Source: Lentzea californiensis (GTDB lineage: Bacteria > Actinomycetota > Actinomycetes > Mycobacteriales > Pseudonocardiaceae). From it: a stretch of DNA of 64,000 bases. This document shows, piece after piece, positions 57,512-64,000 of this stretch. The notes under the pieces are model-generated. The model searched no databases. It was not told the origin of the DNA and saw only the letters and a program-made list of their open reading frames with translations. The stretch is from positions 496,001-560,000 of the forward strand of contig NZ_JANBBE010000001.1 in NCBI RefSeq assembly GCF_024648825.1, read 5' to 3'. The position numbers and the translations under genes are program-made. Position 1 is the first letter of the stretch. Each line of letters opens with the position of its first letter.

Positions 57512-58165
57512 ATGGCCTCCATGACCGCACTCCACCAGGTCTCCGTCCGGATCTCACCCGCCCGTCGCCTCCCTCAGCTCCTCGCGGGTCTGTGGCTCTA
57601 CGGCGCGAGCATGGCGATGCAGATCCGCGCGACCCTCGGCCTGAACCCGTGGGACGTGCTGCACGAGGGCCTCACGAAGATGACCGGCCTGAGCTTCGGC
57701 CTGATCACCGCGATCACCGGCGTGCTCGTCCTGCTGGCGTGGATCCCGCTCAGGCAGAAGCCGGGCATCGGCACGATCGCGAACGTCGTGGTCATCGCCG
57801 TCAGCGTCGACGTGACGCTCTGGCTCCTGCCCGCACCGGAAGGACTCCTGCCCAGGATCGTGTTCCTGACACTGGGCATCGTCCTGAACGCCGTCGCGTT
57901 CGCCGCGTACGTCGGTTCCCGGCTCGGACCGGGCCCGCGCGACGGCCTGGTCACCGGGTTCTGCCGCCGCACGGGGATCTCCCTGCGGCTCACGCGGACC
58001 GTGCTCGAACTGATCGTGCTCGGCACCGGCTGGCTGCTCGGCGGCACGGTCGGCATCGGCACGGTCCTCTACGCGCTCGGCATCGGCCCGCTCGCGCAGC
58101 TGTTCCTGCCCGCGCTCACCTGGCGCGAGCGCTCGCGGCCCGCTTGCGAAGCTCCTCGTACGTGA
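57512..58165 (+). CDS. YczE-like membrane protein
   Basis: A 217-residue protein with five to six membrane helices: LLAGLWLYGASMAMQIRATLGL, GLITAITGVLVLLAWIP, VVVIAVSVDVTLWLLP, IVFLTLGIVLNAVAFAAYVG, VLELIVLGTGWLLGG. GLNPWDVLHEGLTKMTGLSFG and GPRDGLVTGF are the YczE/YitT-type signatures. It is probably a transporter for a compound sensed by MocR, with no known substrate. ATG 57512 and ATG 57521 are both possible. The direct repeat CATGGCC (57503 and 57511) overlaps the start. The 3' end overlaps the Clp-N gene by 50 bp. Confidence 0.85.
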   Translation: MASMTALHQVSVRISPARRLPQLLAGLWLYGASMAMQIRATLGLNPWDVLHEGLTKMTGLSFGLITAITGVLVLLAWIPLRQKPGIGTIANVVVIAVSVDVTLWLLPAPEGLLPRIVFLTLGIVLNAVAFAAYVGSRLGPGPRDGLVTGFCRRTGISLRLTRTVLELIVLGTGWLLGGTVGIGTVLYALGIGPLAQLFLPALTWRERSRPACEAPRT

Positions 58166-58643
58166 CCCCTCGTTCCGTCAGCACCTCGGCCACGATTCCC
58201 TTGCCCTGCAACAACGCCAGCAGGATGTGTTCCACACCGAGGTAGTTGTGGCCGAGGTCGCGCGACTCGCGCAACGAGTTCTCCAGTGCCTTCTTGAAGT
58301 CCTTTTCCAGCGGCATCCCGAACCACCGCCGGCGTGGACCCGGCCGCAGCACCCCGGTGCCCAGTGACTGCTCCGCCGACTCGATCACCGCGTCGACGTC
58401 GATCCCCAAGCCCCGCAACGCTTCCGAGTCGGCCTTGGTCAGCCCGCCCTTGCGCCGGTAGTCCCGGAACGCCGTCTCCAGCTCGTCGCGCGGCAGGTCG
58501 AACCCGGCCAGTGCCGGCGCGTCGAGCAACGCCAGGAGCAGGTGCTCCACGCCGACCTCGGCGGCGTGGACCTGTTCCGCCTCCCGCACCGCGGCCTTGA
58601 CCGCCTCACGGGCTTCCCTGGTGAACCGTTCCGCGATCATCAT
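58116..58643 (-). CDS. Clp N-terminal domain protein
   Basis: A 175-residue protein made only of the double Clp-N repeat: IAERFTREAREAVKAAVREA and VGVEHLLLALLDAP in the first half, FKKALENSLRESRDLGHNYLGVEHILLALLQGKG (in part) in the second. There is no ATPase part. Such stand-alone proteins may bind ClpC adaptors, degrons or phospho-arginine proteins, or sense stress. It overlaps the HTH gene by 4 bp (ATGA), so the pair is translationally coupled. This HTH/Clp-N pairing recurs in actinomycetes. Confidence 0.85.
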   Translation of the reverse strand: MMIAERFTREAREAVKAAVREAEQVHAAEVGVEHLLLALLDAPALAGFDLPRDELETAFRDYRRKGGLTKADSEALRGLGIDVDAVIESAEQSLGTGVLRPGPRRRWFGMPLEKDFKKALENSLRESRDLGHNYLGVEHILLALLQGKGIVAEVLTERGVTYEELRKRAASARAR

Positions 58644-58849
58644 CGACCCCCGTGCTTCTTGTGGACCGCCTGGCGGGACACCCCGAGTTCCGCCGCGATG
58701 TCCTGCCACGACCAGCCCTGCGCCCGCGCACTGCGGACCTGGGCGGCTTCCAAGTGTTCGAGCAGTCGCCGCAGCGCGGTGACGGCCCGCAACCCGACCT
58801 TCGGGTCGCGGTCCCCAGCCGCTGTGGCGAGATCCGTCGCTTCTGTCAT
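58640..58849 (-). CDS. Small HTH protein paired with the Clp-N gene
   Basis: A 69-residue protein. After a helical segment (LRAVTALRRLLEHLEAAQV), a helix-turn-helix occupies the C-terminus: ARAQGWSWQDIAAELGVSRQAVHKKHG. Small regulators of this kind accompany Clp-N genes. The ATG is immediately preceded by a 22-bp perfect palindrome containing its own -10 (TACGTT), so autorepression is likely. The same site reaches towards the promoter of the divergent PP2C-like gene. Frames extending upstream are shadows. Confidence 0.85.
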   Translation of the reverse strand: MTEATDLATAAGDRDPKVGLRAVTALRRLLEHLEAAQVRSARAQGWSWQDIAAELGVSRQAVHKKHGGR

Positions 58850-58895
58850 GTTGTCAACGTACGTTGACAACCGGCATCCGTCAACCGAAGTTGAC
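58850..58895. promoter_or_regulatory. 22-bp palindromic operator plus second dyad
   Basis: 58850-58871 is a perfect palindrome made of GTTGTCAACGT and its complement. It contains the minus-strand -10 TACGTT (58856-58861), 6 bp from the HTH ATG. A second dyad, GTCAACCGAAGTTGAC (58880-58895), uses the same GTTGAC half-site and lies just before the -10 of the PP2C gene. Binding by the HTH protein would block both promoters. Confidence 0.75.
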
Positions 58896-58898
58896 ACG

Positions 58899-58904
58899 TA
58901 CCGT
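58899..58904 (+). promoter_or_regulatory. -10 element for leaderless PP2C-like mRNA
   Basis: TACCGT lies 6 bp before the GTG at 58911 and 3 bp after the second GTTGAC dyad. Confidence 0.5.
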
Positions 58905-58910
58905 GAGAGC

Positions 58911-59621
58911 GTGAAGATCGAGACCGCCGAGCAGGGGGCTCCGAGCCGAGTCACCGAAGATCGCATCCGGGTGCTGCCGAACGCCGTCCTCGTGCTCGAC
59001 GGCGTGACCTCGCGAACCAGGCCACCGTCGCGCAACGGTGGTTGGTACGCCTCAAAGCTCGCCGACGAGCTGGCCCGGCTGCTCAACGACACCGATCCAT
59101 TGACGGACCTGCTCGCCCAAGCCATCACGAACCTCGTGGCGGAACACGACCTCGTCCCCGGCGACTCGCCCTCCGCGACGGCGTCGATGGTCCGCTGGAA
59201 CGACGACACGATCGACGCGCTCGTGCTGTGCGATACCCCGGTCGTCGCGTTCGGACAGTCCACCCGAGTGCTCGAGGACACGAGGCTCGAAGACCTCCGG
59301 CCCGATCCGGACATCCTCAGGTGGAAGAACGAACCGGGCGGCTACTGGGTCGCGGAGGCCGATCCCGTCGCGGGACACCAGGCCCTGACGGCGACCTGGC
59401 GTCGCGACGAGACCGAGAGTGTGATCGCTCTCACAGACGGCGTCTCCTGCGGAGTGTCCGAGTACGGACTTTTCGTCTGGGAGGACCTGGTGCATCTGCC
59501 ACTCGGCGACGTGCTCGACCGAATCCGCGAAGCCGAACGCGGTGATTCGGAGCACCAGCGCTGGCCCCGCAACAAAACGCACGACGACCAGGCGATCGCG
59601 CGAATCAGCTTCAGCACATGA
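58911..59621 (+). CDS. PP2C-like phosphatase family protein
   Basis: A 236-residue protein with the outline of bacterial PP2C phosphatases: VLPNAVLVLDGVTSRTRP (metal Asp), GGWYASKLADELARLL, SPSATASMVRWNDDTIDALVLCDTPVV, PGGYWVAEADP, VIALTDGVSCG (second Asp) and KTHDDQAIARI (third Asp). Members of this subfamily have not been assigned substrates; serine/threonine phosphatase is likely but not shown. Its promoter is overlapped by a candidate operator of the divergent HTH gene. The start is GTG. A very strong terminator follows. Confidence 0.8.
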   Translation: MKIETAEQGAPSRVTEDRIRVLPNAVLVLDGVTSRTRPPSRNGGWYASKLADELARLLNDTDPLTDLLAQAITNLVAEHDLVPGDSPSATASMVRWNDDTIDALVLCDTPVVAFGQSTRVLEDTRLEDLRPDPDILRWKNEPGGYWVAEADPVAGHQALTATWRRDETESVIALTDGVSCGVSEYGLFVWEDLVHLPLGDVLDRIREAERGDSEHQRWPRNKTHDDQAIARISFST

Positions 59622-59622
59622 C

Positions 59623-59659
59623 GAAAGAAGCCCCGCAGAAACTCTGCGGGGCTTCTTTC
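59623..59659 (+). terminator. Strong terminator after the PP2C-like gene
   Basis: Perfect 17-bp stem (59623-59639 with 59643-59659) with a 3-base loop and a TTC-rich end, 2 bp after the stop. On the minus strand it also follows the tRNA-Phe fragment. Confidence 0.9.
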
Positions 59660-59669
59660 GAAGAAGGTA

Positions 59670-59711
59670 TGGCCAGGGGCGGGGTCGAACCGCCGACCTA
59701 CCGCTTTTCAG
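59670..59711 (-). other. attachment site: 3' half of tRNA-Phe(GAA)
   Basis: Read on the minus strand this is the anticodon loop CTGAAAA (anticodon GAA), the 3' anticodon strand GCGG, a variable loop, the T arm GGCGGTTCGACCCCGCC and the acceptor strand CCTGGCC followed by A. The 5' half (GGCCAGG, D arm) is absent: the bases upstream (GAGAA) cannot pair with GCGGT. This is what integration of an element at a tRNA 3' end leaves behind. The complete tRNA-Phe should stand at the other end of the element, outside the window. Confidence 0.8.
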
Positions 59712-60262
59712 TTCTCAGGGTGTGTGTTCCGGGCCGTTCGTGCAGTTCACGCCACCAGGTCAGAGCCTGTTCCCATCCGCCCTGAACTGAACGGAACGAA
59801 GTGGAACTGAGACCCAAACTGAGCCCTCGTTCCACGCTTTCTACCTGCACAAAACGGCTGGAACGGTAGGGGGGTGAGCGGTGCCAGGGTCTCATCCACC
59901 ACCGACCGGAGAAACACGGCTCTACGGCCAAATCAGGCCGCACTGTAGGGCCCTCTGCGACACGACCGGCGCCGACACGGCGAACAGAGTGACATCGCCC
60001 CTACCGTTCCAGCGTCTTTTTATCGGCACAGTGCCATTCAGGCTATCAAGATCAAAATCTCTCAAGGGCTATATACCTACTGGTCAGCGCCAGCCCTGAC
60101 CGGACGGAGTAGAGGCTTTCGCCTGTCGCGCCGAGACAGGTCGGACAGCGGGTATCCCGCCTGTCTCACCCAAAACCCCAGTTCAGAGGCTTGATAGGAC
60201 AGGTGGGACAGGTGGGACAGCGCCCTGGACCCGCTAGTCACCCAGAGGGGACGCGACAGCCC
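59712..60262. other. Noncoding end of the element with repeats
   Basis: No gene is seen in these 551 bp. A 16-bp perfect inverted repeat (GCTGGAACGGTAGGGG at 59857-59872, complement at 59998-60013) spans 157 bp. GGAACG/CGTTCC-type words recur from 59725 to 60010. Between 60198 and 60221 the 9-mer GGACAGGTG is repeated 2.7 times in tandem, with related GACAGGTCGGACAG at 60136 and an inverted CCTGTCTCAC at 60161. Such arrays fit integrase arm sites or replication iterons. The A/T content is raised around 60040-60080. Confidence 0.5.
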
Positions 60263-61735
60263 TCAGCCCAGAAGGTCCTTCCGGAACTTCCAACTGCGCG
60301 CAAGGATGCATGCGCCGGGTGACGCCATCGGCTCCGAGGTCAGCATCCGTCGTACGGTCTCCTCCGTGAACGGCACTCCCTCAGACACTGACGTCGACTC
60401 AATCGCAGTCACCAGCGCGCCCTCAGCATTGATCTGCACGGTGTCACCGAAAACGTCATCAAACACGTCATCGTCGATGACAACAACCGTGAGCAATGTG
60501 GCAGTCAACGTCAGCGTGTCGAGGCCAATCCCGAGACAGTACGCCGAAACACGCTCCTCTGCCCGAGCCTTTTCAAGAGACCTGTAGAGCGACCATTCCT
60601 CATAGTTAATCGGCTCCCCCTGACTGCCATCCCGCTCTGGCTCGCCTAGAACCTCCTCCGAGTACTCCCGAACCATATTGCGCCAGAGATCGAAATCGTT
60701 CTTTGTATCCCACGCTGCAACACTTGACGGCTGAAACTCACCTGCTGGAATGAGGCCATAGATTCCTGCGGCCGTCGCCACCTTCGCTGGATCCCGCCAA
60801 TGAAGCAGGAAGGTTGCGCGACCCGTGTCGCGCTGCCGCCGAAGGGTGAGTGTCTCAATCGCAGGCATCACACCCCGCCGGTTCAGGTCGAACGGGTCGC
60901 CGATTAGTGCGCGAAGCGGCAATTTCGACCACTCTGGCACCTCGTCCGCCGGACCCTCACGCACCACTTCAGCTAGCTCGTGAGCCGCCGCTTCCGAAGC
61001 GTCCAACTTATCGAAGTACGTACCCAGGCCAAAGGTCAGCCGAGCGTCACCCGCTTTCAGGTTCGCATCTAGCAGCCGATAGCTTGCGCGGTTTTCAAAC
61101 AACGATGGACGGTCGAGATATCGAATGGCTGAGGTGTAGCGCTCGAACCTACGACCAGGTGCACGCAGAGGCAAAACGCTTGCCGCTTCCGGCTCGCCTC
61201 CGGTTACCTCAATGGGGACCCGATCATCCACCCATCGCAATTCAACGTCTTCAAGCGGGATGGGCCTCTCAGGCATCCATTCGGGCTTCGCCATGAAAGT
61301 CACATCATCGCCAACGTGAAATTCAGGACTGTAGAGCTTCTTTGCTAGCTGCGCCAACTCGCCCCGATGACGATTCAGGAAGCGACGACCACGCTTCCAG
61401 TCATTTTGGCTCACCTCAACAGGGTCCACCGCATCCACAAGCGCGTCGGCGGAAGCAGGTGCAACAGGTTGCAATAGCTCCTGCGAGACACCAACGTGAC
61501 TAGGCGGAATATTTAGCCGATTAGCAATGCGCAACAGAGTCTCAAGATCCCGCACCTGACGTTGTCCGTTTTCGATCTTCGAAACATAGGACTGATCGAG
61601 GTTTAGCAGCTTGGCTAGATCGCCCTGATTCAGACCGTTGGCCTGCCGGTACTCCTTCAACACTTCCGCCAAGAGGCCCGTGTTGAGGGCTACTTCGGAC
61701 GTCGACCTAGACAGCCACTGCCCATCGGTTTCCAT
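60263..61735 (-). CDS. XRE-type regulator with large C-terminal domain
   Basis: A 490-residue protein. The HTH (about 22-80) reads VLKEYRQANGLNQGDLAKLLNLDQSYVSKIENGQRQV (in part). The remainder is a family-specific body: GRRFERYTSAIRYLDRPSLFENRASYRLLD (in part), GTYFDKLDASEAAAHELAEV, and a C-terminal domain with LHWRDPAKVATAAGIYGLIPAGEFQPSS and DLWRNMVREYSEEVLGEP that recalls a Nudix-like fold. Similar regulators are common in streptomycetes and on their elements; ligand and targets are unknown. The ATG has GGGAGC upstream. Codon use has more A/T-ending codons than the chromosomal genes here, a sign of transfer. Confidence 0.8.
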   Translation of the reverse strand: METDGQWLSRSTSEVALNTGLLAEVLKEYRQANGLNQGDLAKLLNLDQSYVSKIENGQRQVRDLETLLRIANRLNIPPSHVGVSQELLQPVAPASADALVDAVDPVEVSQNDWKRGRRFLNRHRGELAQLAKKLYSPEFHVGDDVTFMAKPEWMPERPIPLEDVELRWVDDRVPIEVTGGEPEAASVLPLRAPGRRFERYTSAIRYLDRPSLFENRASYRLLDANLKAGDARLTFGLGTYFDKLDASEAAAHELAEVVREGPADEVPEWSKLPLRALIGDPFDLNRRGVMPAIETLTLRRQRDTGRATFLLHWRDPAKVATAAGIYGLIPAGEFQPSSVAAWDTKNDFDLWRNMVREYSEEVLGEPERDGSQGEPINYEEWSLYRSLEKARAEERVSAYCLGIGLDTLTLTATLLTVVVIDDDVFDDVFGDTVQINAEGALVTAIESTSVSEGVPFTEETVRRMLTSEPMASPGACILARSWKFRKDLLG

Positions 61736-61901
61736 CTGCTCCCTGCCTCTTGTTAGTCGCCTGACCAGGGCTTATGCCAGACAGTCATTCCAAGCGCGCG
61801 GTAGGACAACCAGTCTTTAGACACCAGGTACCCACTGATCGGATGCTGATCCCATCACAGCCGGGACCTAGCGCAGGGGGATAGGCGACATCGTGTGCAC
61901 T

Positions 61902-62237
61902 TCAGCTTCCAGCCCGTTCCACGGCATCGACGCGGGAGCGAAGTTCGGCTACTTCGGCTCGAAGTTCGCGGACCTGCTCCACAAGACTCTGGTCACTGAT
62001 TTCCCCTGCATCGCTCTGACCATCGCGCACGGCAGCGAGGTAGTCACGGGGCCATCCCAACGCTTCCGATACGGCCGCCAATGTGCGCGGCTTTGCGTTG
62101 GGAGACTTGGCTTTCTGAAGCAGCCGAAGACCGGCGACACTCACGCCGGAACGCTCAGCAACCTGCACCTGCATCAGGCCGAGTTCGCTCATACGGGTGT
62201 TGATGGCGGCCGCAACCGCTTCCCAGTCCTTCTGCAC
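61902..62237 (-). CDS. Small XRE-like regulator of the element
   Basis: A 111-residue protein. After DWEAVAAAINTRMSELGLMQ, an HTH covers about residues 20-60 (VAERSGVSVAGLRLLQKAKS), followed by LAAVSEALGWPRDYLAAV and a coiled coil at the C-terminus (VEQVRELRAEVAELRSRVDAVE). It is divergent from the element's operon and is the likely repressor of it. The GTG at 62237 has GGAGG at ideal spacing, so the longer frame (to 62306) is not used. TAGCGC-type repeats flank both starts. Confidence 0.8.
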   Translation of the reverse strand: MQKDWEAVAAAINTRMSELGLMQVQVAERSGVSVAGLRLLQKAKSPNAKPRTLAAVSEALGWPRDYLAAVRDGQSDAGEISDQSLVEQVRELRAEVAELRSRVDAVERAGS

Positions 62238-62246
62238 AAGGCCTCC

Positions 62247-62365
62247 ATTAGCGCTCTCACCAGCGATAACTCTAGCGGCTGACGCCGCGTTTCCACAGAT
62301 CACCATCGCTCGTCACCCGTTTGGACGTAGACACAACGCGCACTGATAGCGCTATTGTTAGCGCC
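62247..62365. promoter_or_regulatory. TAGCGC repeats between divergent element genes
   Basis: The half-site TAGCGC occurs at 62249 (TTAGCGCT), in the perfect palindrome ATAGCGCTAT (62346-62355) and at 62358 (TTAGCGCC), with variants AGCGATA and TAGCGG at 62263 and 62273. They lie around the starts of the HTH gene and of the operon and are candidate repressor sites. Confidence 0.45.
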
Positions 62366-62397
62366 ATCAAGCGCCACTACGAGAGGATCGGATTTCG

Positions 62398-62757
62398 ATG
62401 AACGCCCCGACTTACGCCCCGGACGGCATCACCTCCGACGCTGTGACCAGGCTTCTCAGCAAGCTTTCGAAGGAGATTGCGTCGCCGCACGCTCCGACGT
62501 CGGCTCTGCTCGACGGTTCGGCGGTCGAGCGTCGGAACGCGCGGATGTTGGCTCGTGCCGCCGCGGGCGTCGTGCCGAAGTACGGCGTGACGCTGGCGCA
62601 GGCGGAGCAGGAGGCGACTGCGCCGGTGCGCAAGGCGTTGGTGGCAACGGTCCCGGCGCCGGTCTATGGCAAGCGCAAGAGCAACGGACGCCGCGCAGCC
62701 CGCAACGCGATTCGCGCGCAGGTCGTCGGCCGCGTCGCCCGGACGGAGGCAGCCTGA
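62398..62757 (+). CDS. Small basic protein of the element
   Basis: A 119-residue helical protein with a strongly basic C-terminus (YGKRKSNGRRAARNAIRAQVVGRVART in part). I do not recognise a family. The central part (AVERRNARMLARAAAGVVPKYGVTLAQAEQEA, in part) could be nucleic-acid binding. It is the first gene of a four-gene overlapping operon. The stop shares its A with the ATG of the next gene. Confidence 0.7.
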   Translation: MNAPTYAPDGITSDAVTRLLSKLSKEIASPHAPTSALLDGSAVERRNARMLARAAAGVVPKYGVTLAQAEQEATAPVRKALVATVPAPVYGKRKSNGRRAARNAIRAQVVGRVARTEAA

Positions 62758-63212
62758 TGGGCACCGCAGCGGTGACGTTCGCGGTAGTGCTGCCTGCTTT
62801 GCTGGTGGCGCACAACCTGGCCGATCACTGGGTCCAGACCGAGCACCAGGCCGCCTCGAAGAGCCAACGTGGAAAGGCCGGGCATCGCGCCTGTGCGGCG
62901 CATGTCGCCTCCTACACAGCGGTGACTGCAACGGTGGTGGCGGTGCTGTGGGTGGTGTTCGGCCTTTCCATCAGCCCGGTGGGGTTCGTTGTTGGGCAGC
63001 TGGTGTCCGCTCTCACCCATTACTGGGCTGACCGACGCTCCACGCTCGCGTGGTTGGCCGCCCTGACCGGCCATAAGCCGCTCTACGCACTGGGCGCGCC
63101 TCGCGCGGGCCGCGATGACAACCCCAGCTTGGGTACGGGCGCGTACGCGCTTGACCAGTCGTGGCACTGGTCGTGGTTGCTGGCGGCGGCGCTGCTAACG
63201 GCGGTGTTGTAG
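62757..63212 (+). CDS. Membrane protein of the element
   Basis: A 151-residue protein with about four helices: TFAVVLPALLVAHNLADHWV, AAHVASYTAVTATVVAVLWVVFGL, SPVGFVVGQLVSALTHYWAD and SWLLAAALLTAVL. The His- and Asp-containing pattern HNLADHWVQTEHQAASK is shared by small membrane proteins found on actinomycete elements and phages. Its function is unknown. Start and stop are joined to the neighbours: ATG overlaps the previous TGA and the next gene starts 3 bp after its stop. Confidence 0.75.
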   Translation: MGTAAVTFAVVLPALLVAHNLADHWVQTEHQAASKSQRGKAGHRACAAHVASYTAVTATVVAVLWVVFGLSISPVGFVVGQLVSALTHYWADRRSTLAWLAALTGHKPLYALGAPRAGRDDNPSLGTGAYALDQSWHWSWLLAAALLTAVL

Positions 63213-63214
63213 CG

Positions 63215-63652
63215 ATGGGCGGCCGTCAGTACCCGTGGGTGCTCGCCACGGTGCCCTGGTCAGGCGCTCAGCAGTACACGCGCGGCATTCATGACGGCTT
63301 GCCGCTGCTCTCACACGGCTGTGCCCCGCGCGACGTGCTGGCCACCCGCCGGCAACTGCGGACGCTGGGCCTGCGACCGGGCGGGCAAGACCCGGTGGCG
63401 GTGCTCTACGGGCGGCACAACGCCTCCAAAGCCACGTGGTTCGCCAGCCTCTACCTCATCTCCCGCGCACTGCCGGTGCGGCCGATGACGCCCGCGAAAT
63501 GGACCGCGCTGGCCAAAGCGAATCTCGCCCGCCGTATCTGCCGCACCTGCGGCAAAGACCCGCTGTACGTCCTGCCGACCAGCACCCGGCAGTGCTGGCC
63601 CTGCTTCGAGCTCACCCACACCGACACCGACGACATGACGGAGGCAGCATGA
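63215..63652 (+). CDS. RRQRL-motif zinc-binding protein
   Basis: A 145-residue protein. APRDVLATRRQLRTLGLRPGGQDPVAVLYGR (in part) carries the RRQ-L block that names the family, and CRTCGKDPLYVLPTSTRQCWPC is a CxxC...CxxC zinc ribbon. MTPAKWTALAKANLARRICR links them. These proteins are seen on integrative elements of actinomycetes; the role is unknown, probably DNA or protein binding. The ATG is the first good start after the previous stop. The end overlaps the next gene in ATGA. Confidence 0.8.
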   Translation: MGGRQYPWVLATVPWSGAQQYTRGIHDGLPLLSHGCAPRDVLATRRQLRTLGLRPGGQDPVAVLYGRHNASKATWFASLYLISRALPVRPMTPAKWTALAKANLARRICRTCGKDPLYVLPTSTRQCWPCFELTHTDTDDMTEAA

Positions 63653-64000
63653 CGAACACGAGCCGGGTCCGCCTGTACTCGTTCAGCTTCAAGCACCACC
63701 AGCCGCCGGCCGATGCCGACTTCGTCGTGGACACGCGGCGGTTCATGCCCACCCCGGCGGACCTCGACCAGGTGCTGACCGGTTTGGACGGTCGTGACCG
63801 TGAGGTCATCGACTACGTGCGGACCCAGTACCCGGTGGTCGAGGACGTGGTGACCTGGCTGGTCAACCTCGTCACCGACTTCGTCGACAAGCAGATCGAC
63901 TGCACGATCGCGGTCGGGTGCAACCACGGCATCCACCGCTCCGTCGCGCTGGTCAGTCTCCTGCGGGCGGTGCTGCCCGCCTACGCGGTCGACGACGTCG
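63649..64000 (+). CDS. RapZ C-terminal-domain-like protein, 3' end outside window
   Basis: The first 117 residues are visible. LYSFSFKHHQPPADADFVVDTRRF (in part) and CTIAVGCNHGIHRSVALVSLL match the C-terminal domain of RapZ, whose GCTGGxHRSV loop binds a phosphosugar or nucleotide. The N-terminal kinase-like part of RapZ is absent from the start. Such short versions are found on actinomycete elements. It is coupled by ATGA to the zinc protein gene. Confidence 0.75.
   Translation, partial: MTNTSRVRLYSFSFKHHQPPADADFVVDTRRFMPTPADLDQVLTGLDGRDREVIDYVRTQYPVVEDVVTWLVNLVTDFVDKQIDCTIAVGCNHGIHRSVALVSLLRAVLPAYAVDDV

Larger units (their letters stand above)
59670..64000 (+). mobile_element. One end of an integrated element (AICE-like), continuing past the window
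   Basis: The element begins at the tRNA-Phe fragment and runs off the right edge. Support comes from the attachment-site duplication, a 550-bp repeat-rich noncoding end, two HTH regulators on the minus strand, and a tight plus-strand operon of small genes. That operon resembles the accessory modules of actinomycete integrative and conjugative elements (a basic small protein, a membrane protein, an RRQRL-type zinc protein, a RapZ-C-like protein). Parts of it, especially the long HTH gene, have lower G/C and more A/T-ending codons than the chromosome. Integrase, replication and FtsK-like transfer genes are not visible and should lie to the right. Confidence 0.7.

Noticed and set aside
59670-59745. 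A complete tRNA-Phe gene on the minus strand
   Set aside because: The D arm and 5' acceptor strand are missing and the 5' anticodon strand does not pair; only the 3' half is there.
60198-60221. Tandem 9-bp repeats as a CRISPR array
   Set aside because: Units are 9 bp without spacers and no cas genes are nearby.

Overview
The window is chromosomal DNA of a high-GC actinomycete. Strong third-position G/C bias, mycothiol genes (mshA and a mycothiol-type metal-binding enzyme), SenX3/RegX3, a BldC regulator, the 33-residue ribosomal protein bS22 and many leaderless promoters all point to Actinomycetia. The mix of CHAT, STAND and NACHT proteins, and the element near the right end, suggest a filamentous member of the Pseudonocardiales; that placement is inference.

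From about 1.3 to 41 kb the window carries, reversed and with insertions, the gene order known in Mycobacterium tuberculosis as Rv0474 to Rv0505c. In left-to-right order these are a serB1-like HAD phosphatase, an acyltransferase, galE2-like epimerase, bS22, bldC, proC, a TIM-barrel epimerase, a proline-rich membrane protein, a Ppx/GppA phosphatase, regX3, senX3, gpmA, ybjN, mshA, an L,D-transpeptidase, an SDR, murB, a DUF2505 gene, and then DUF2516, an HbhA-like protein and its XRE regulator. These serve cell-envelope precursor supply, phosphate sensing, mycothiol and proline metabolism. Inserted among them are lineage-specific genes: a P450-like/isocitrate-lyase fusion, a proline dehydrogenase, a CoA ligase, a cytosolic trypsin-like protein, purU, a class III aminotransferase that has lost its lysine, two secreted proteins, and an HTH-STAND-WD40 ATPase.

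From 41 to 59.6 kb the content is accessory and regulatory: a PCMT-like methyltransferase, a membrane NACHT ATPase, a PadR-controlled ABC exporter, a CGNR regulator, DUF445, an aminotransferase, and then the most interesting locus. This is a small sigma-70 factor, a 119-residue beta-rich protein and a TPR-CHAT caspase-like protease in one operon, facing a compact subtilase-like gene, with three consensus DnaA boxes around the sigma gene. To its right lie a secreted proline-rich protein, a run of four strong hairpins, a MocR/YczE pair, and an HTH/Clp-N operon divergent from a PP2C-like gene with a 22-bp palindromic operator between them.

At 59,670 a 42-bp copy of the 3' half of tRNA-Phe(GAA) marks one end of an integrated element that runs off the right edge. 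Its visible genes (two HTH regulators, a small basic protein, a membrane protein, an RRQRL-type zinc protein, a RapZ-C-like protein) resemble actinomycete integrative and conjugative elements.
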